Below, in pieces: positions 31,185 through 42,444 of a DNA stretch of 64,000 nt. Positions within the stretch are counted from its first letter, which is position 1. Every line of letters begins with the position of its first letter. This DNA is from Kluyvera intermedia (lineage in GTDB: Bacteria; Pseudomonadota; Gammaproteobacteria; Enterobacterales; Enterobacteriaceae), in NCBI RefSeq assembly GCF_021440345.1, contig NZ_JAKCNS010000011.1, positions 1-64,000 of the forward strand. The letters are read 5' to 3'. The notes under the pieces were generated by a model, which saw only the letters and a list, made by a program, of their open reading frames with translations, was not told the origin of the DNA and ran no database searches. The translations under genes were made by a program, and so were the position numbers.

Positions 31185-31673
31185 TTATACTTTGGGCAAG
31201 AAACTTGACGAGCTTTGGAGGTATTCGAAAAACCATCTGATAACCGGTGAGAAATAGGGAATAAACTGCGAGTGCAGCCAGTCATCGCTCTTCGCCATCC
31301 CGGTAAAGGTATCGAGGAAGAACAAGATGGCGGCGATAATCAGCACCCCACGTAAAGCGCCAAAGCAGATCCCCAACACCCTATCTGTACCCGACAGACC
31401 GGTTTTTTCCACCAGTTGGCCTATCACATAGTTCACGATAGCACCAACGATGAGCGTTACGATAAACAGCGCCGCAATCGCAATCCCGTTTCGAACCCGT
31501 TCATCTTCAAAGCCCGTAAACCAGACAGACAGTTCCGTGTAGTAATGGCTGGCAACGTAGAAGGCACAGCCCCAGGTTACCAACGATAATGCTTCACGAA
31601 CAAAGCCGCGGATAAGGCTCACTAAGCAAGAAAAGCCCAGTACCGCGATAATGGCATAATCAATCCAGACCAT
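31185..31673 (-). CDS. cvpA: Colicin V production protein CvpA
   Basis: This 162-residue inner-membrane protein has four helices. In E. coli it is needed for colicin V production and supports envelope stress resistance; its molecular role is open. Start ATG 31673. First gene of cvpA-purF, with the PurR operator about 55 bases upstream. Confidence 0.95.
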   Translation of the reverse strand: MVWIDYAIIAVLGFSCLVSLIRGFVREALSLVTWGCAFYVASHYYTELSVWFTGFEDERVRNGIAIAALFIVTLIVGAIVNYVIGQLVEKTGLSGTDRVLGICFGALRGVLIIAAILFFLDTFTGMAKSDDWLHSQFIPYFSPVIRWFFEYLQSSSSFLPKV

Positions 31674-31728
31674 AAATGTCCCACGATTTTACGCCCTGTC
31701 ATCCAGTTCGGGCGCATTCTAACAGAAA

Positions 31729-31744
31729 AAGAAAACGTTTGCGT
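31729..31744 (-). promoter_or_regulatory. PurR operator of cvpA-purF
   Basis: On the minus strand ACGCAAACGTTTTCTT fits the PurR box, with the central CAAACGTTT core, and as I recall is the same as the E. coli cvpA-purF operator. Confidence 0.88.
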
Positions 31745-31767
31745 AGGGATTTCCTTCCCTGGCGTAA

Positions 31768-31802
31768 ATAAAAAATGGCGCTGAAAAAATATTCAACGCC
31801 AC
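31768..31802 (-). terminator. Terminator of dedD
   Basis: On the minus strand TGGCGTTGAA and TTCAGCGCCA pair (one G-U) and are followed by a TTTTTTATTT run, just upstream of the cvpA promoter. Confidence 0.8.
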
Positions 31803-31882
31803 GGTTTCGGGCCCACACCTACGGGCAAAAAAATGCCCCTCATCCCGCTGTGGGAAGGGTTTGGGTGCAGGGTAAAGCTGCG

Positions 31883-32557
31883 TTAGTTCGGGGTATACCC
31901 CATCACGACACCGCTTAATCCCGACAGCTGTTTCAGCTCGCCAAGCGAACCTTTCAGCTTATCTTTTGAGGCTTCCGGGCCAACAAGAATACGCGTAATT
32001 TTACCCTGAACCGGCGTAGAAGGCGACGTGTAAGCGCGATAACCCGCACCGCGCAGGCTGGCGACAATTTCATTCACCTTATCGGCGTTCTTCAGTGCCC
32101 CCAACTGCACCACGTAAGCTTTCCCCACCGGCGCAGGCTGCTCTTCCGGCGCAGCTTTTGGCGGTGACGTGACGGCAACCTGTTCTGTTACCGGCTGTGG
32201 TTTAGGCTTAGGTTTTTCAGCCGGCTTCGGTTTTGGCGGTTCAGCCGTCGGCGGGATCTGTTCCAGATCGCCGTTGCCGTTGACCGCAAGGCGGCTGGAA
32301 TCCAGCGACGGTGCCGCAGCATCCCCCGCCCTGACTTCTTCTGCCGCACCTTCAGGTGGCTGCGCTGGCAGCGCCTGCGTGGCGGTTGGCAACATATCGG
32401 GCTCGTCGCGATCGCCTGGTTTTGGCACCAGCGGAATAGCCGCGAACTCATCCTGATAATGTTTTTTTTGCCCGTCAAGAAGCCCTGGCAGCACGATAAC
32501 GCCCAGGGCAACTAATACTATCGTCCCGACAAGACGGTTTTGAAACTTACTTGCCAC
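31883..32557 (-). CDS. dedD: Cell division protein DedD (SPOR domain)
   Basis: DedD is a septal-ring protein. The 224 residues comprise a single N-terminal membrane helix (about 8-27, LVGTIVLVALGVIVLPGLL), a Pro- and Lys-rich periplasmic linker and a C-terminal SPOR domain (about 145-220, AYVVQLGALKN) that binds denuded septal peptidoglycan. Start ATG 32557 overlaps the end of folC by 11 bases, the usual tight folC-dedD junction. Confidence 0.95.
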   Translation of the reverse strand: MASKFQNRLVGTIVLVALGVIVLPGLLDGQKKHYQDEFAAIPLVPKPGDRDEPDMLPTATQALPAQPPEGAAEEVRAGDAAAPSLDSSRLAVNGNGDLEQIPPTAEPPKPKPAEKPKPKPQPVTEQVAVTSPPKAAPEEQPAPVGKAYVVQLGALKNADKVNEIVASLRGAGYRAYTSPSTPVQGKITRILVGPEASKDKLKGSLGELKQLSGLSGVVMGYTPN

Positions 32558-33815
32558 CAGCTATCCCCGCGTCCAACTCTTCCATCACATGCGCTACCGT
32601 GTGGAACGAACCACACACCAGCACCGTATCCTCCGGCATCGCGTCGGCCATTGCGGCACGCCAGGCCTGTGCCACGGTGGCAAAAACGGTACCAGCCTGC
32701 AGATGTTCCCGCAGCTGTTCCGCTGTCGCCCCTCGAGGCCCTTCCAGCGGTGCGCAATACCAGTCGTCAACGACCTCTTCCAGACATGCCAGCGTACCGG
32801 CAATATCCTTATCATGCAGCATACCAATAACCGCCCGTACTCGCCCATTTTTCGGCAGTGATTTGAGACGTCCGGCAAGGTAGGCCGCCGCATGCGGGTT
32901 ATGCGCAACGTCTAAAATGACGCGCGGCTCAGTTTGAATTGTCTGGAAACGGCCTGGCAAAATCGCGTTAGCAATGCCGTCACGAATGGCTTGTTCACTG
33001 ACCGCCAGTCCGCTAGCGCGCAGTGCGGCCAGCGCCGTGGCAGCGTTAGGCTGCGGTACGTTGGGCAGCGGCAGATCCTGCATCTCGCCCTGCGCATCGC
33101 TAAAGCTCCAGCTGTCGGCCTCAACCGTATAGCGCCAGTCCACGTCACGCTGGCGCAGCAGGGCGCCTTTTTCCTTCGCCACATCGGCAATGGTATGCGG
33201 CATATCCGGCTCGCCAACGATGGCAGGACGCCCACCGCGGAACACCCCCGCTTTCTCACGACCGATACTTTCGCGATCCGGCCCTAACCAGTCGGTATGA
33301 TCCAGCGCGATGCTGGTCACTACGGCGACGTTAGCATCGACAATATTGGTCGCGTCCAGACGCCCACCCAGCCCCACTTCAAGGATAACGACGTCAACCT
33401 TCGCCTGCTTAAACAGCCACAGCGCGGAGAGGGTGCCGTATTCAAAATAAGTGAGTGAAGTTTCGCCGCGTGCATTTTCAATCGCCGCAAAAGAGGCGGT
33501 GTGGTCGCTTTCGGTAAGCTCCGCACCCTGTACGCGTACGCGTTCGGTGTAGCGAACCAGATGAGGTGAGCTGTAAACGCCCACCGTATAGCCCGCGGCC
33601 ATCAGAATGGTTTCCAGCGTACGGCAGGTGGTACCTTTGCCGTTAGTTCCGGCAACGGTAAACACAAACGGCGCAGGCTGAAGCACGTCCAGTTGACCCG
33701 CCACCAGGCTGACTCGCGCCAGACCCAGGTCGATAGTTTTTGAATGGAGGTTTTCCAGATAAGAAAGCCACGTAGCCAGGGGCGACGTGGCCTGAGGAAT
33801 AAGATGTTTTTCCAT
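32547..33815 (-). CDS. folC: Dihydrofolate synthase / folylpolyglutamate synthase FolC
   Basis: FolC joins glutamate to dihydropteroate and adds further glutamates to tetrahydrofolate. From ATG 33815 the product is 422 residues, the E. coli length. The P-loop GTNGKGTT is at 56-63, and the Mur-ligase-like LDHTDWLG and AHNPHA motifs follow. The upstream extension of the frame crosses the accD terminator, so I reject it. It lies between accD and dedD in one run of genes. Confidence 0.95.
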   Translation of the reverse strand: MEKHLIPQATSPLATWLSYLENLHSKTIDLGLARVSLVAGQLDVLQPAPFVFTVAGTNGKGTTCRTLETILMAAGYTVGVYSSPHLVRYTERVRVQGAELTESDHTASFAAIENARGETSLTYFEYGTLSALWLFKQAKVDVVILEVGLGGRLDATNIVDANVAVVTSIALDHTDWLGPDRESIGREKAGVFRGGRPAIVGEPDMPHTIADVAKEKGALLRQRDVDWRYTVEADSWSFSDAQGEMQDLPLPNVPQPNAATALAALRASGLAVSEQAIRDGIANAILPGRFQTIQTEPRVILDVAHNPHAAAYLAGRLKSLPKNGRVRAVIGMLHDKDIAGTLACLEEVVDDWYCAPLEGPRGATAEQLREHLQAGTVFATVAQAWRAAMADAMPEDTVLVCGSFHTVAHVMEELDAGIAGGK

Positions 33816-33842
33816 GGTGCCCGCAACTTTCAACGGTGAATA

Positions 33843-33880
33843 AAAGCAAAAAGGGCAGCGCCATCCGGCCCTGCCCTTTG
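33843..33880 (-). terminator. accD-folC intercistronic hairpin
   Basis: On the minus strand AAAGGGCAG and CTGCCCTTT pair, followed by TTGCTTTTATT. It is a likely partial terminator after accD. Confidence 0.75.
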
Positions 33881-33885
33881 CATTA

Positions 33886-34800
33886 TCAGGCCTCGGGTTC
33901 CTGATCCGGTACCGGCGGTACCACCACGCTGTCGCGCGGCGCATCCGGATTCGGTGCCGGGAGATTCATCAGCTTGGCCAGAACGCTGGCCAGCTTCAGA
34001 CGCATTTCCGGACGGCGAACAATCATATCGATCGCGCCCTTCTCGATGAGGAACTCACTGCGCTGGAAGCCCGGCGGCAGTTTCTCACGAACGGTCTGTT
34101 CGATAACGCGTGGACCGGCAAAGCCAATCAGCGCTTTCGGTTCTGCAATGTTCAGGTCGCCCAGCATGGCGAAACTTGCGGAAACGCCGCCCATGGTTGG
34201 GTCGGTCAGCACGGAGATATACGGTAAACCGCGCTCCTGCATTTTTGCCAGCGCCGCAGAGGTTTTCGCCATCTGCATCAGTGACATCAGCGCTTCTTGC
34301 ATACGTGCACCGCCGGATGCGGAGAAGCAGATCAGCGGGCAGTTATCTTCCAGCGCCTGCTCAACGGCACGGACAAAGCGCGCACCTACCACGGAACCCA
34401 TTGAGCCACCCATAAATGAGAACTCAAAGGCGGCGGCAACTACCGGCATGGTATGCAGAGTGCCTTTCATGACAATCAGCGCGTCTTTTTCACCCGTCTC
34501 TTTTTGAGCGGATGCCAATCTGTCTTTATACTTTTTAGAGTCACGGAACTTCAGCACGTCTTTCGGCTCAAGTTCACTACCCAGTTCTACCAGGGACCCT
34601 TCATCTAACAAGCTATGCAGGCGATTACGCGCTGACATACGCATGTGATGATCGCACTTAGGGCAAACCTCGAGGTTACGCTCCAGCTCGGCGCGATACA
34701 AAACCTGACCACAGCTATCGCACTTGGTCCATACCCCTTCCGGGATGCTCGCCTTGCGGGTAGGTGTGATGTTGCTTTTAATTCGTTCAATCCAGCTCAT
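33886..34800 (-). CDS. accD: Acetyl-CoA carboxylase carboxyltransferase beta subunit AccD
   Basis: AccD with AccA moves the carboxyl group from biotin to acetyl-CoA, giving malonyl-CoA for fatty acid synthesis. From ATG 34800 the 304 residues start [10 protein letters not shown]. The zinc ribbon is Cys27, Cys30, Cys46 and Cys49. The [12 protein letters not shown] and [11 protein letters not shown] stretches form the acyl-CoA and biotin pockets. The frame extends upstream but without the family N-terminus. It has its own promoter region (196 bases to dedA). Confidence 0.97.
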   Translation of the reverse strand: MSWIERIKSNITPTRKASIPEGVWTKCDSCGQVLYRAELERNLEVCPKCDHHMRMSARNRLHSLLDEGSLVELGSELEPKDVLKFRDSKKYKDRLASAQKETGEKDALIVMKGTLHTMPVVAAAFEFSFMGGSMGSVVGARFVRAVEQALEDNCPLICFSASGGARMQEALMSLMQMAKTSAALAKMQERGLPYISVLTDPTMGGVSASFAMLGDLNIAEPKALIGFAGPRVIEQTVREKLPPGFQRSEFLIEKGAIDMIVRRPEMRLKLASVLAKLMNLPAPNPDAPRDSVVVPPVPDQEPEA

Positions 34801-34960
34801 TGATAACCTTTCTGCCTGAACCTGGTCGATGCCAGTTTTGCCATTAAGGGGGCGCGCATAATGCCACTTTTGCCCCTCATAGACCATGAATGTTGCACAT
34901 TAAAACATAACAGCCCGAAACTTGGCATAAAAAAGTGGTCGAACCGCGAAACATGCCATA

Positions 34961-34987
34961 ACGGGGCACGGCTGAATCGTGCCCCGT
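34961..34987. terminator. Hairpin after dedA
   Basis: ACGGGGCACG and CGTGCCCCGT form a perfect 10-bp stem just past the dedA stop. The U-tract is weak on the minus strand. Confidence 0.6.
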
Positions 34988-34996
34988 ATGCTTCAT

Positions 34997-35656
34997 TTAT
35001 TTTGCCTGTTTTGCTGCGGCGCGACGATGGCGAATCACTTCGATAACCCCCGGTAATACCGAGAGAACGATAATCGCCACAATTAGCAGCTTCAGGTTTT
35101 CCTGCACGATTGGCAGGTCACCGAACAGATAGCCCGCGTAGGTAAACAGCAGCACCCACAGCAGCGCCCCGGTCACGTTATAGAATGCAAAATGACGATA
35201 GGACATATGGCCCATTCCCGCCACAAAAGGCGCAAATGTTCTGACGATGGGCACAAATCGCGCCAGGATAATGGTTTTTCCACCGTGCTTATCGTAGAAG
35301 GCATGGGTCTTATCCAGGTAGCTGCGGCGGAAAATCTTTGAGTTTGGATTGCTGAACAGCTTCTCGCCGAACAGCCGCCCAATGGTGTAGTTCACCGCAT
35401 CGCCAAGAATGGCAGCAATCACCATCAGCAGCACCATCAGATGTACGTTGAGATCGTTGGTCGGCAGCGCGGAGAGCGCACCGGCAACGAACAACAGCGA
35501 GTCGCCCGGCAGGAACGGCGTAACCACCAACCCCGTTTCGCAAAACAGGATCAGGAACAGAATGGCGTAAACCCAGATGCCATACTGCGCGACCAGTTCA
35601 GCCAGATGCACATCGATATGCAGGATGAAATCAATTAAAAAACGGATAAGGTCCAT
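34997..35656 (-). CDS. dedA: DedA family inner-membrane protein DedA
   Basis: This 219-residue membrane protein belongs to the DedA/SNARE-associated (VTT) family, which supports lipid-carrier recycling and membrane homeostasis. The family motifs [17 protein letters not shown] and F(V/I)[12 protein letters not shown] are present. Start ATG 35656. It sits after truA with a 25-base gap on the same strand. Confidence 0.95.
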   Translation of the reverse strand: MDLIRFLIDFILHIDVHLAELVAQYGIWVYAILFLILFCETGLVVTPFLPGDSLLFVAGALSALPTNDLNVHLMVLLMVIAAILGDAVNYTIGRLFGEKLFSNPNSKIFRRSYLDKTHAFYDKHGGKTIILARFVPIVRTFAPFVAGMGHMSYRHFAFYNVTGALLWVLLFTYAGYLFGDLPIVQENLKLLIVAIIVLSVLPGVIEVIRHRRAAAKQAK

Positions 35657-35681
35657 ATTGTTTTAGCCCCAAATGACTACA

Positions 35682-36494
35682 TTAGTCCGCCAGGAAAAGC
35701 GGCCCCATCGGCACGGAAGGCAGGTCAAAGTGCGCGGGATAATCTACCGCCACCAGATACAGCCCTTCCGCTTTCGCCGTCGCGGCGGCAAGCGTCCTGT
35801 CTTTTGCCGCCAGCAGTTCTGCAATCCAGCTCTCCGGCTGGTTTCCTGCGCCAACTTCCATCAGGCTGCCAACAATATTCCTTACCATGTGATGCACAAA
35901 GGCATTCGCTTTGATGTCCACCACGATGTACGCGCCGTAGCGGGTCACGTTGATGTGCATCAGATTGCGCCACGGCGTGCGCGACTGGCACTGCACCGCC
36001 CGAAACGAGGTGAAATCATTCTCACCCAGCAGGCTTTGCGCCGCGCGGTGCATCCTTTCGGCGTCCAGCGGCTGGTGATAATGCGTCACCCCCTGGCTCA
36101 ACACCGCCGGACGCAACCGGTGATTGTAGATAATGTAGCGATAACGGCGCGCCGTTGCGCTAAAGCGCGCGTGGAAATCGTCGGGTACAGCTTTCACCCA
36201 ACGCACCGCGATGTCACCAGGCAAATTCGCATTTACGCCCAATGTCCATGCCGCGTCTTTACGCGCAGCGTGGGTTTCGAAGTGCACGACCTGGCCTGTA
36301 CCGTGTACGCCGGAATCAGTACGTCCGGCGCAAAACACATTAATTGGCTCATTCGCGACCTGCGAGAGCGCCTTTTCAAGCTTCTCCTGCACGCTGCGCA
36401 CTTCATTTTGCCGCTGCCAGCCGTAGTATTTGCTGCCGTCATATTCAATGCCCAGCGCAATACGGTAGACAGGCGGTTGCTCCATCCCGGACAT
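35682..36494 (-). CDS. truA: tRNA pseudouridine(38-40) synthase TruA
   Basis: TruA makes pseudouridine at positions 38-40 of the tRNA anticodon arm. The 270-residue protein has the catalytic Asp60 in [13 protein letters not shown]. The ATG at 36494 overlaps the usg stop by one base (TAATG), suggesting coupled translation in the pdxB-usg-truA operon. Confidence 0.96.
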   Translation of the reverse strand: MSGMEQPPVYRIALGIEYDGSKYYGWQRQNEVRSVQEKLEKALSQVANEPINVFCAGRTDSGVHGTGQVVHFETHAARKDAAWTLGVNANLPGDIAVRWVKAVPDDFHARFSATARRYRYIIYNHRLRPAVLSQGVTHYHQPLDAERMHRAAQSLLGENDFTSFRAVQCQSRTPWRNLMHINVTRYGAYIVVDIKANAFVHHMVRNIVGSLMEVGAGNQPESWIAELLAAKDRTLAAATAKAEGLYLVAVDYPAHFDLPSVPMGPLFLAD

Positions 36495-37507
36495 TAGTAC
36501 ATATACTCCTGCACCAGCTTCTCAGCCGTTTTCACTGCCATCAATGCACCGCCGAAACGGACGTTATCGGCAACGGACCAGAACTGGATCTGCTCAGGCA
36601 TGCCGTAGTCGTTGCGAACGCAGCCGACAGAGAGGTGCGCACTGTTTGTCGCATCGCCAACCTGCGTCGGGAACTCGCCCTCTTCAGACAGAACAACATC
36701 TTCGCCGCGAGAAAACGCATCGCGCGCTTCTTCCGCCGCCAATGGGCGCATCGCCTCAAAGGAGACCATCTGCGCGTGACCGTAAAACACCGGTGATTGA
36801 ATGCAGTTGGCGGAAATCATCAGGCCGTCGTCCTGCAGAATTTTACGCACCTGATCGACGATACGACGTTCGTCGCGCACGCTACCTTCGCGGTCTGGCA
36901 GCATCGGCAACATGTTGAACGCCAGTTGACGACCGAAGAAATCACCTTCATCAATCGGCATACCGTTCAGCAGCTTAGCGCTCTGTCCCGCCAGCGCGTC
37001 GACCGCTTTTTTACCGTGCGCGGAAGCGGAGATCAGGCTGGTCACGTTAATGCGCGATAGACCACCTTCATCAATCAGCGGCTTCAGCGCGCTCAGCAGT
37101 TGACTGGTCTGGCTATCGGCAACGGCAATCAGGTTGCGGTTACGATAATCCGCAAGAACGGATGGATTCACATCCGGCACTACCAGCGGTACGTCTGGCT
37201 CCAGCGCAAACAGGCCGCTGAGATCGATAATCAGACAGCCTGCGTTACTGGCTTCTTCGACGTAGGTCGCCGTTGCTTCCTGACCGGCCACAAAGAACGC
37301 CAGCTGCGCCTGAGTCCAATCGAACTCCGTCGCATCCTGCACCATTACCGATTTACCATTAAAACGCAGGTGTTCACCGGCGCTTTCATTGCGCGCCAGC
37401 GCATAGATATCACCCACCGGGAACTGACGTTCAGCAAGGGTTTCAAGCAGGGCTTCGCCTACGGCGCCGGTTGCGCCCAGGATGGCAATATTCCAGCCTT
37501 CAGACAT
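36494..37507 (-). CDS. usg: Usg, aspartate-semialdehyde dehydrogenase-like protein
   Basis: This 337-residue protein has the ASADH fold: NAD(P)-binding [10 protein letters not shown] at 11-20 and a C-terminal dimerisation domain. At the place of the catalytic cysteine (NCT in true ASADH) it reads ADSQTSQ at residues 130-136, so it should not catalyse the ASADH reaction. E. coli Usg has the same gap. Its function is unknown. It lies between pdxB (64-base gap) and truA (1-base overlap). Start ATG 37507. Confidence 0.94.
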   Translation of the reverse strand: MSEGWNIAILGATGAVGEALLETLAERQFPVGDIYALARNESAGEHLRFNGKSVMVQDATEFDWTQAQLAFFVAGQEATATYVEEASNAGCLIIDLSGLFALEPDVPLVVPDVNPSVLADYRNRNLIAVADSQTSQLLSALKPLIDEGGLSRINVTSLISASAHGKKAVDALAGQSAKLLNGMPIDEGDFFGRQLAFNMLPMLPDREGSVRDERRIVDQVRKILQDDGLMISANCIQSPVFYGHAQMVSFEAMRPLAAEEARDAFSRGEDVVLSEEGEFPTQVGDATNSAHLSVGCVRNDYGMPEQIQFWSVADNVRFGGALMAVKTAEKLVQEYMY

Positions 37508-37571
37508 GGTGATTTACTCCAGAAAAAATGGCGACCCTGCCGGAGTATCCGACAGGGGCATTAAGAAGACA

Positions 37572-38699
37572 TTAACGATGTACGGCGTTAAACCCGATTT
37601 GTTGCAGCAGCGCGGCGGCGTCAGCATCGTCGCACTCAACGGTGAGTGATGACCATTCGCGGCGCTCAAGGTAATTCTTACGCAGCTTGTCAAATTCGCC
37701 CGGGATCCCCGCAACTTTTCGCAGCGGTGCGTCATCGCGGCGCACATCATACACTAAATGAACCAGTCTTTTCAGCGTTGGCTGATCGAGCGGCCCATGA
37801 AGGCTAATGTGGCCAAATTCCGGCGCTGGCAGCAGCGAGGAGAGCGCCACTTCCTGCGGCTGGCCGATAAACTGGCTATAGGCTTCAAACACCTGAGTGG
37901 TGCCGCGCGCTTTGCCTTCAAGGGTATAACCGGCGATATGAGACGTACCCAGATCCACTTTCTCCAGCAATGCGAGATTAAGATCCGGTTCCGGCTCCCA
38001 GACGTCCAGCACCACGCTCAAATCCTGACCATCTTCCAGACAGGCAAGCAGCGCCGCGTTATCGACAACCGGCCCACGGCAGGCGTTGATTAAAATAGCC
38101 CCCGATTTCAGGCGACGAATCAGCGCCTCATCGGCCAGATGCAGCGATTTGTACGGCCCTTCTTTATACAGCGGGGTGTGGAAGGTCAGAACGTCGGCTT
38201 GTTCAACCAGATCGTTGAGCGATTTGAAATCACCCGCGTCACCATTATCAGCACGCGGCGGATCGCACAGCAGCGTTTTAATGCCCAACGCTTCCAGCCG
38301 CTTTTGCAGACGTCCGCCGACGTTACCGACACCCACAATCCCCACGGTACGATCGGTCAATGCGAAACCATCGCGTTCGGCCAGCATCAGCAGCGCGGAA
38401 ATGACGTATTCAACCACCGCAATCGCATTGCAACCCGGGGCTGCTGAAAATCCAATGCCAGCCTGCTGCAGCCAGGCGTGATCAACATGGTCAGTGCCCG
38501 CCGTTGCGGTACCGACAAACTTAATCGCTTTGTCGCCCAGCAGTGCTTCATTGACCTTCGTGACGGAGCGCACCATCAGGGCATCAGCATCGGTTAACGC
38601 TTCCATCGGGATAGGACGGCCTGGAACAGCACTCACCTCACCCAAACGGCTGAAAAGCTCGCGGGCATAGGGCATATTTTCATCAACAAGGATTTTCAC
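37572..38699 (-). CDS. pdxB: Erythronate-4-phosphate dehydrogenase PdxB
   Basis: PdxB oxidises 4-phosphoerythronate in pyridoxal 5'-phosphate synthesis. The 375-residue D-2-hydroxyacid dehydrogenase has the NAD loop [13 protein letters not shown] near 124-136, NACRGPVVD and the C-terminal PdxB dimerisation domain. Start GTG at 38699, in the frame (M)[15 protein letters not shown]. It is the first gene of pdxB-usg-truA. Confidence 0.96.
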   Translation of the reverse strand: MKILVDENMPYARELFSRLGEVSAVPGRPIPMEALTDADALMVRSVTKVNEALLGDKAIKFVGTATAGTDHVDHAWLQQAGIGFSAAPGCNAIAVVEYVISALLMLAERDGFALTDRTVGIVGVGNVGGRLQKRLEALGIKTLLCDPPRADNGDAGDFKSLNDLVEQADVLTFHTPLYKEGPYKSLHLADEALIRRLKSGAILINACRGPVVDNAALLACLEDGQDLSVVLDVWEPEPDLNLALLEKVDLGTSHIAGYTLEGKARGTTQVFEAYSQFIGQPQEVALSSLLPAPEFGHISLHGPLDQPTLKRLVHLVYDVRRDDAPLRKVAGIPGEFDKLRKNYLERREWSSLTVECDDADAAALLQQIGFNAVHR

Positions 38700-38803
38700 G
38701 ATTAGTACCTGTCTGAGAACGAGAGTAAACCGGGGAAGTGTGCCATAATCTCGCCGCCAGGCATACTTGCGCCCGGCATTAAGTAATATGGAAAGGATGA
38801 ATC

Positions 38804-39820
38804 ATGACGCAACCCATTTCAGGTATGCCTGCGCGCCCTCCGGGGGCTGGCACCACTCCCCTCTCCCCAGCGGGAGAACAGCCGTTAAGTACCCAGCAAC
38901 GTACGGTGCTGGAGCGGCTTATTACGCGATTAATCGCCATGACTTCACAGCAAAACGCGGAAGTCTGGGCAGGGGTTAAACACGATCTGGGCTTGAAGAA
39001 TGACACGCCGTTGCAGGCGCGCCACTTTCCCGCAGCTGAACAAAATCTCAATCAGCGCATCGGTACCGCTGAGCAAAAGCTTAGCGTACGTCAAACGCTG
39101 TCGCAGCTTACCGAGCTGCTCGGCCAGGGCAATAATCGCCAGGCCGTCAGCGATTACATTCGCCAGCAGTTTGGGCAGACAGCCCTCAGCCAGCTGACGC
39201 CGCAGCAGTTGAAAAACGTGCTGCAGCTATTGCAGCAGGGACAGCTGTCTATCCCGCAGCCGCAGCAACGCCCGGCAACCGACCGCCCGCTGCTTCCGGC
39301 GGAGCAAAACACGCTGAACCAGCTGGTGACCAAGGTTTCTGCGGCCACCGGGGATTCGAGTAAACTGATCTGGAAATCGCTGCTGGAGCTCGCCGGCGTG
39401 AAGTCGGGAGACCCGCTGCCCGCGAAGCATTTTAACGCTATGGTGACGCTTTTACAGGCCCGCCTGACGCTCAGCACGCATCCGGCACCAACGCTCCATA
39501 CGCTGCAGGCCGCACTCAAGCAGCCGATGGAACCGCAGGAATCTCAGCTGGTTCGCGATTTTGCCCAGCAAAACTGGAACGGGACACCGCAAACGGTACT
39601 GACTCCGGTGCAAATCCAGGAGCTGCTGACGCTGCTGTTCTTAAAGCGTATTGAACGTGAGAAAATTTCGCAGGCTCACACGCTGGAAGCTCGCGATGTG
39701 CAGCCGATTTATGCGCCATTCGCCCCGGTCATTACCTCGCTGAAAACGCTGTCGGCACGTCCGGGGCTGGCATTTGTGGTGATCGTGGTGGTGTTTGCGC
39801 TGCTTTGGCTACTGTTGTAG
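38804..39820 (+). CDS. flk: Flagella biosynthesis regulator Flk
   Basis: Flk is a membrane-anchored regulator that, in Salmonella, blocks premature export of late flagellar proteins. The 338 residues are mostly Gln-rich and cytoplasmic, with a single C-terminal anchor (LAFVVIVVVFALLWLLL) ending the protein. Start ATG 38804. The last 12 bases overlap the end of the convergent HAD gene. No flagellar gene is nearby, as in E. coli. Confidence 0.92.
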   Translation: MTQPISGMPARPPGAGTTPLSPAGEQPLSTQQRTVLERLITRLIAMTSQQNAEVWAGVKHDLGLKNDTPLQARHFPAAEQNLNQRIGTAEQKLSVRQTLSQLTELLGQGNNRQAVSDYIRQQFGQTALSQLTPQQLKNVLQLLQQGQLSIPQPQQRPATDRPLLPAEQNTLNQLVTKVSAATGDSSKLIWKSLLELAGVKSGDPLPAKHFNAMVTLLQARLTLSTHPAPTLHTLQAALKQPMEPQESQLVRDFAQQNWNGTPQTVLTPVQIQELLTLLFLKRIEREKISQAHTLEARDVQPIYAPFAPVITSLKTLSARPGLAFVVIVVVFALLWLLL

Positions 39821-40609
39821 TTTCAGCACCTGCTCGATAGTGGTCATCACCGCGTCGTCGTCGTTGTAGCCGGTAATAAACCGCGCGGCCTGTTTGGTTT
39901 CGTCGAAAGCATTGCGCATAGCGAAACTCCAGGCGGCGCGGGTCATCAGCTCAATATCGTTGAGCCCATCGCCAAACACCATCGTCTCTTCTGCACTCAC
40001 ACCCAACCTTTGCTGCAATATCTCCACCGTATGGCCTTTGTGGACGCCAACATCGGCAATATCAATCCACGCATCTTCCGACACCACGATATAAGCCTTA
40101 TCAAAATAGGCGGAAAGATGCGGCTTGATTTGCGGACAACGCCCTTTGATATCAAACAGCGAGATTTTGACAAAATCATGCATAACCTCAGCGAAGGTCT
40201 CGACCTGCACCACATTGGCGTAGGACATCTTCACCTTCGCCAGCATCTCTGGCGCCAACGACGTTTTGACATAGGCACCGTACGGCGTACAGGCAATCAC
40301 CACCGGTTCGTCGTTCACCGCTTCGAGCGTGGCAATAATTTCGCGGCCGAGGCTGTTTTTTATCAGCGATTGGTAAACATATGCGCCCGCATGTTTAATC
40401 CGCGTGGCGCTGTCGCCAAGGATCCAAAAATCACGCACCTGCTCGCCAAACAGCTCTTCTACGCGTTCGCACTGTTTGCCGGTGCAGAGCGCAAAGGCGA
40501 CGCCTTTTTGCTGCATCAGGTTTTTGATGTGTGGAAACAGAACGCGGTTATAGTCGCCGTGACGGTTTAAAAAGGTGCCGTCGAGATCGGTAATAATCAG
40601 CTTAATCAT
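39809..40609 (-). CDS. Cof-type HAD-IIB phosphatase of the PTS locus
   Basis: This 266-residue HAD phosphatase has the nucleophile motif DLDGTF (Asp8, Asp10) and the late FGDGLNDIEL. A C2B-type cap lies between, typical of Cof-type sugar phosphatases. Its neighbours (porin, EIIC, EIIB) suggest it acts on a sugar phosphate delivered by that PTS. Start ATG 40609, 84 bases after the porin stop. It overlaps the end of flk by 12 bases, showing the locus is inserted tightly between flk and yfcJ. Confidence 0.88.
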   Translation of the reverse strand: MIKLIITDLDGTFLNRHGDYNRVLFPHIKNLMQQKGVAFALCTGKQCERVEELFGEQVRDFWILGDSATRIKHAGAYVYQSLIKNSLGREIIATLEAVNDEPVVIACTPYGAYVKTSLAPEMLAKVKMSYANVVQVETFAEVMHDFVKISLFDIKGRCPQIKPHLSAYFDKAYIVVSEDAWIDIADVGVHKGHTVEILQQRLGVSAEETMVFGDGLNDIELMTRAAWSFAMRNAFDETKQAARFITGYNDDDAVMTTIEQVLKLQQ

Positions 40610-40693
40610 AGGTTCTCCCTTTATTAGGTCGATAGCGATTCTCTTTTGTCGATTATCCAGGGCGGCAAATTTACCGCCCGGATGAAACGACGC

Positions 40694-42334
<1,641 letters not shown>

Positions 42335-42355
42335 TTAAGATTTAATTATAATGTT

Positions 42356-42379
42356 CCCTCAGCCATTGCTGGCTGAGGG
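42356..42379 (-). terminator. EIIC-porin intercistronic hairpin
   Basis: CCCTCAGCCA and TGGCTGAGGG form a perfect 10-bp stem with a TTGC loop, between the EIIC stop and the porin start. No U-tract follows, so it probably tunes relative expression. Confidence 0.55.
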
Positions 42380-42444
42380 TGAAATGCAAAATAGAATTTT
42401 TATTAAAATATCGTCAATCCCTGACAAAAATATCCTGAATGGAA

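Noticed and set aside
35673-36497. 274-codon open frame on the plus strand
   Set aside because: Exact antisense of truA.
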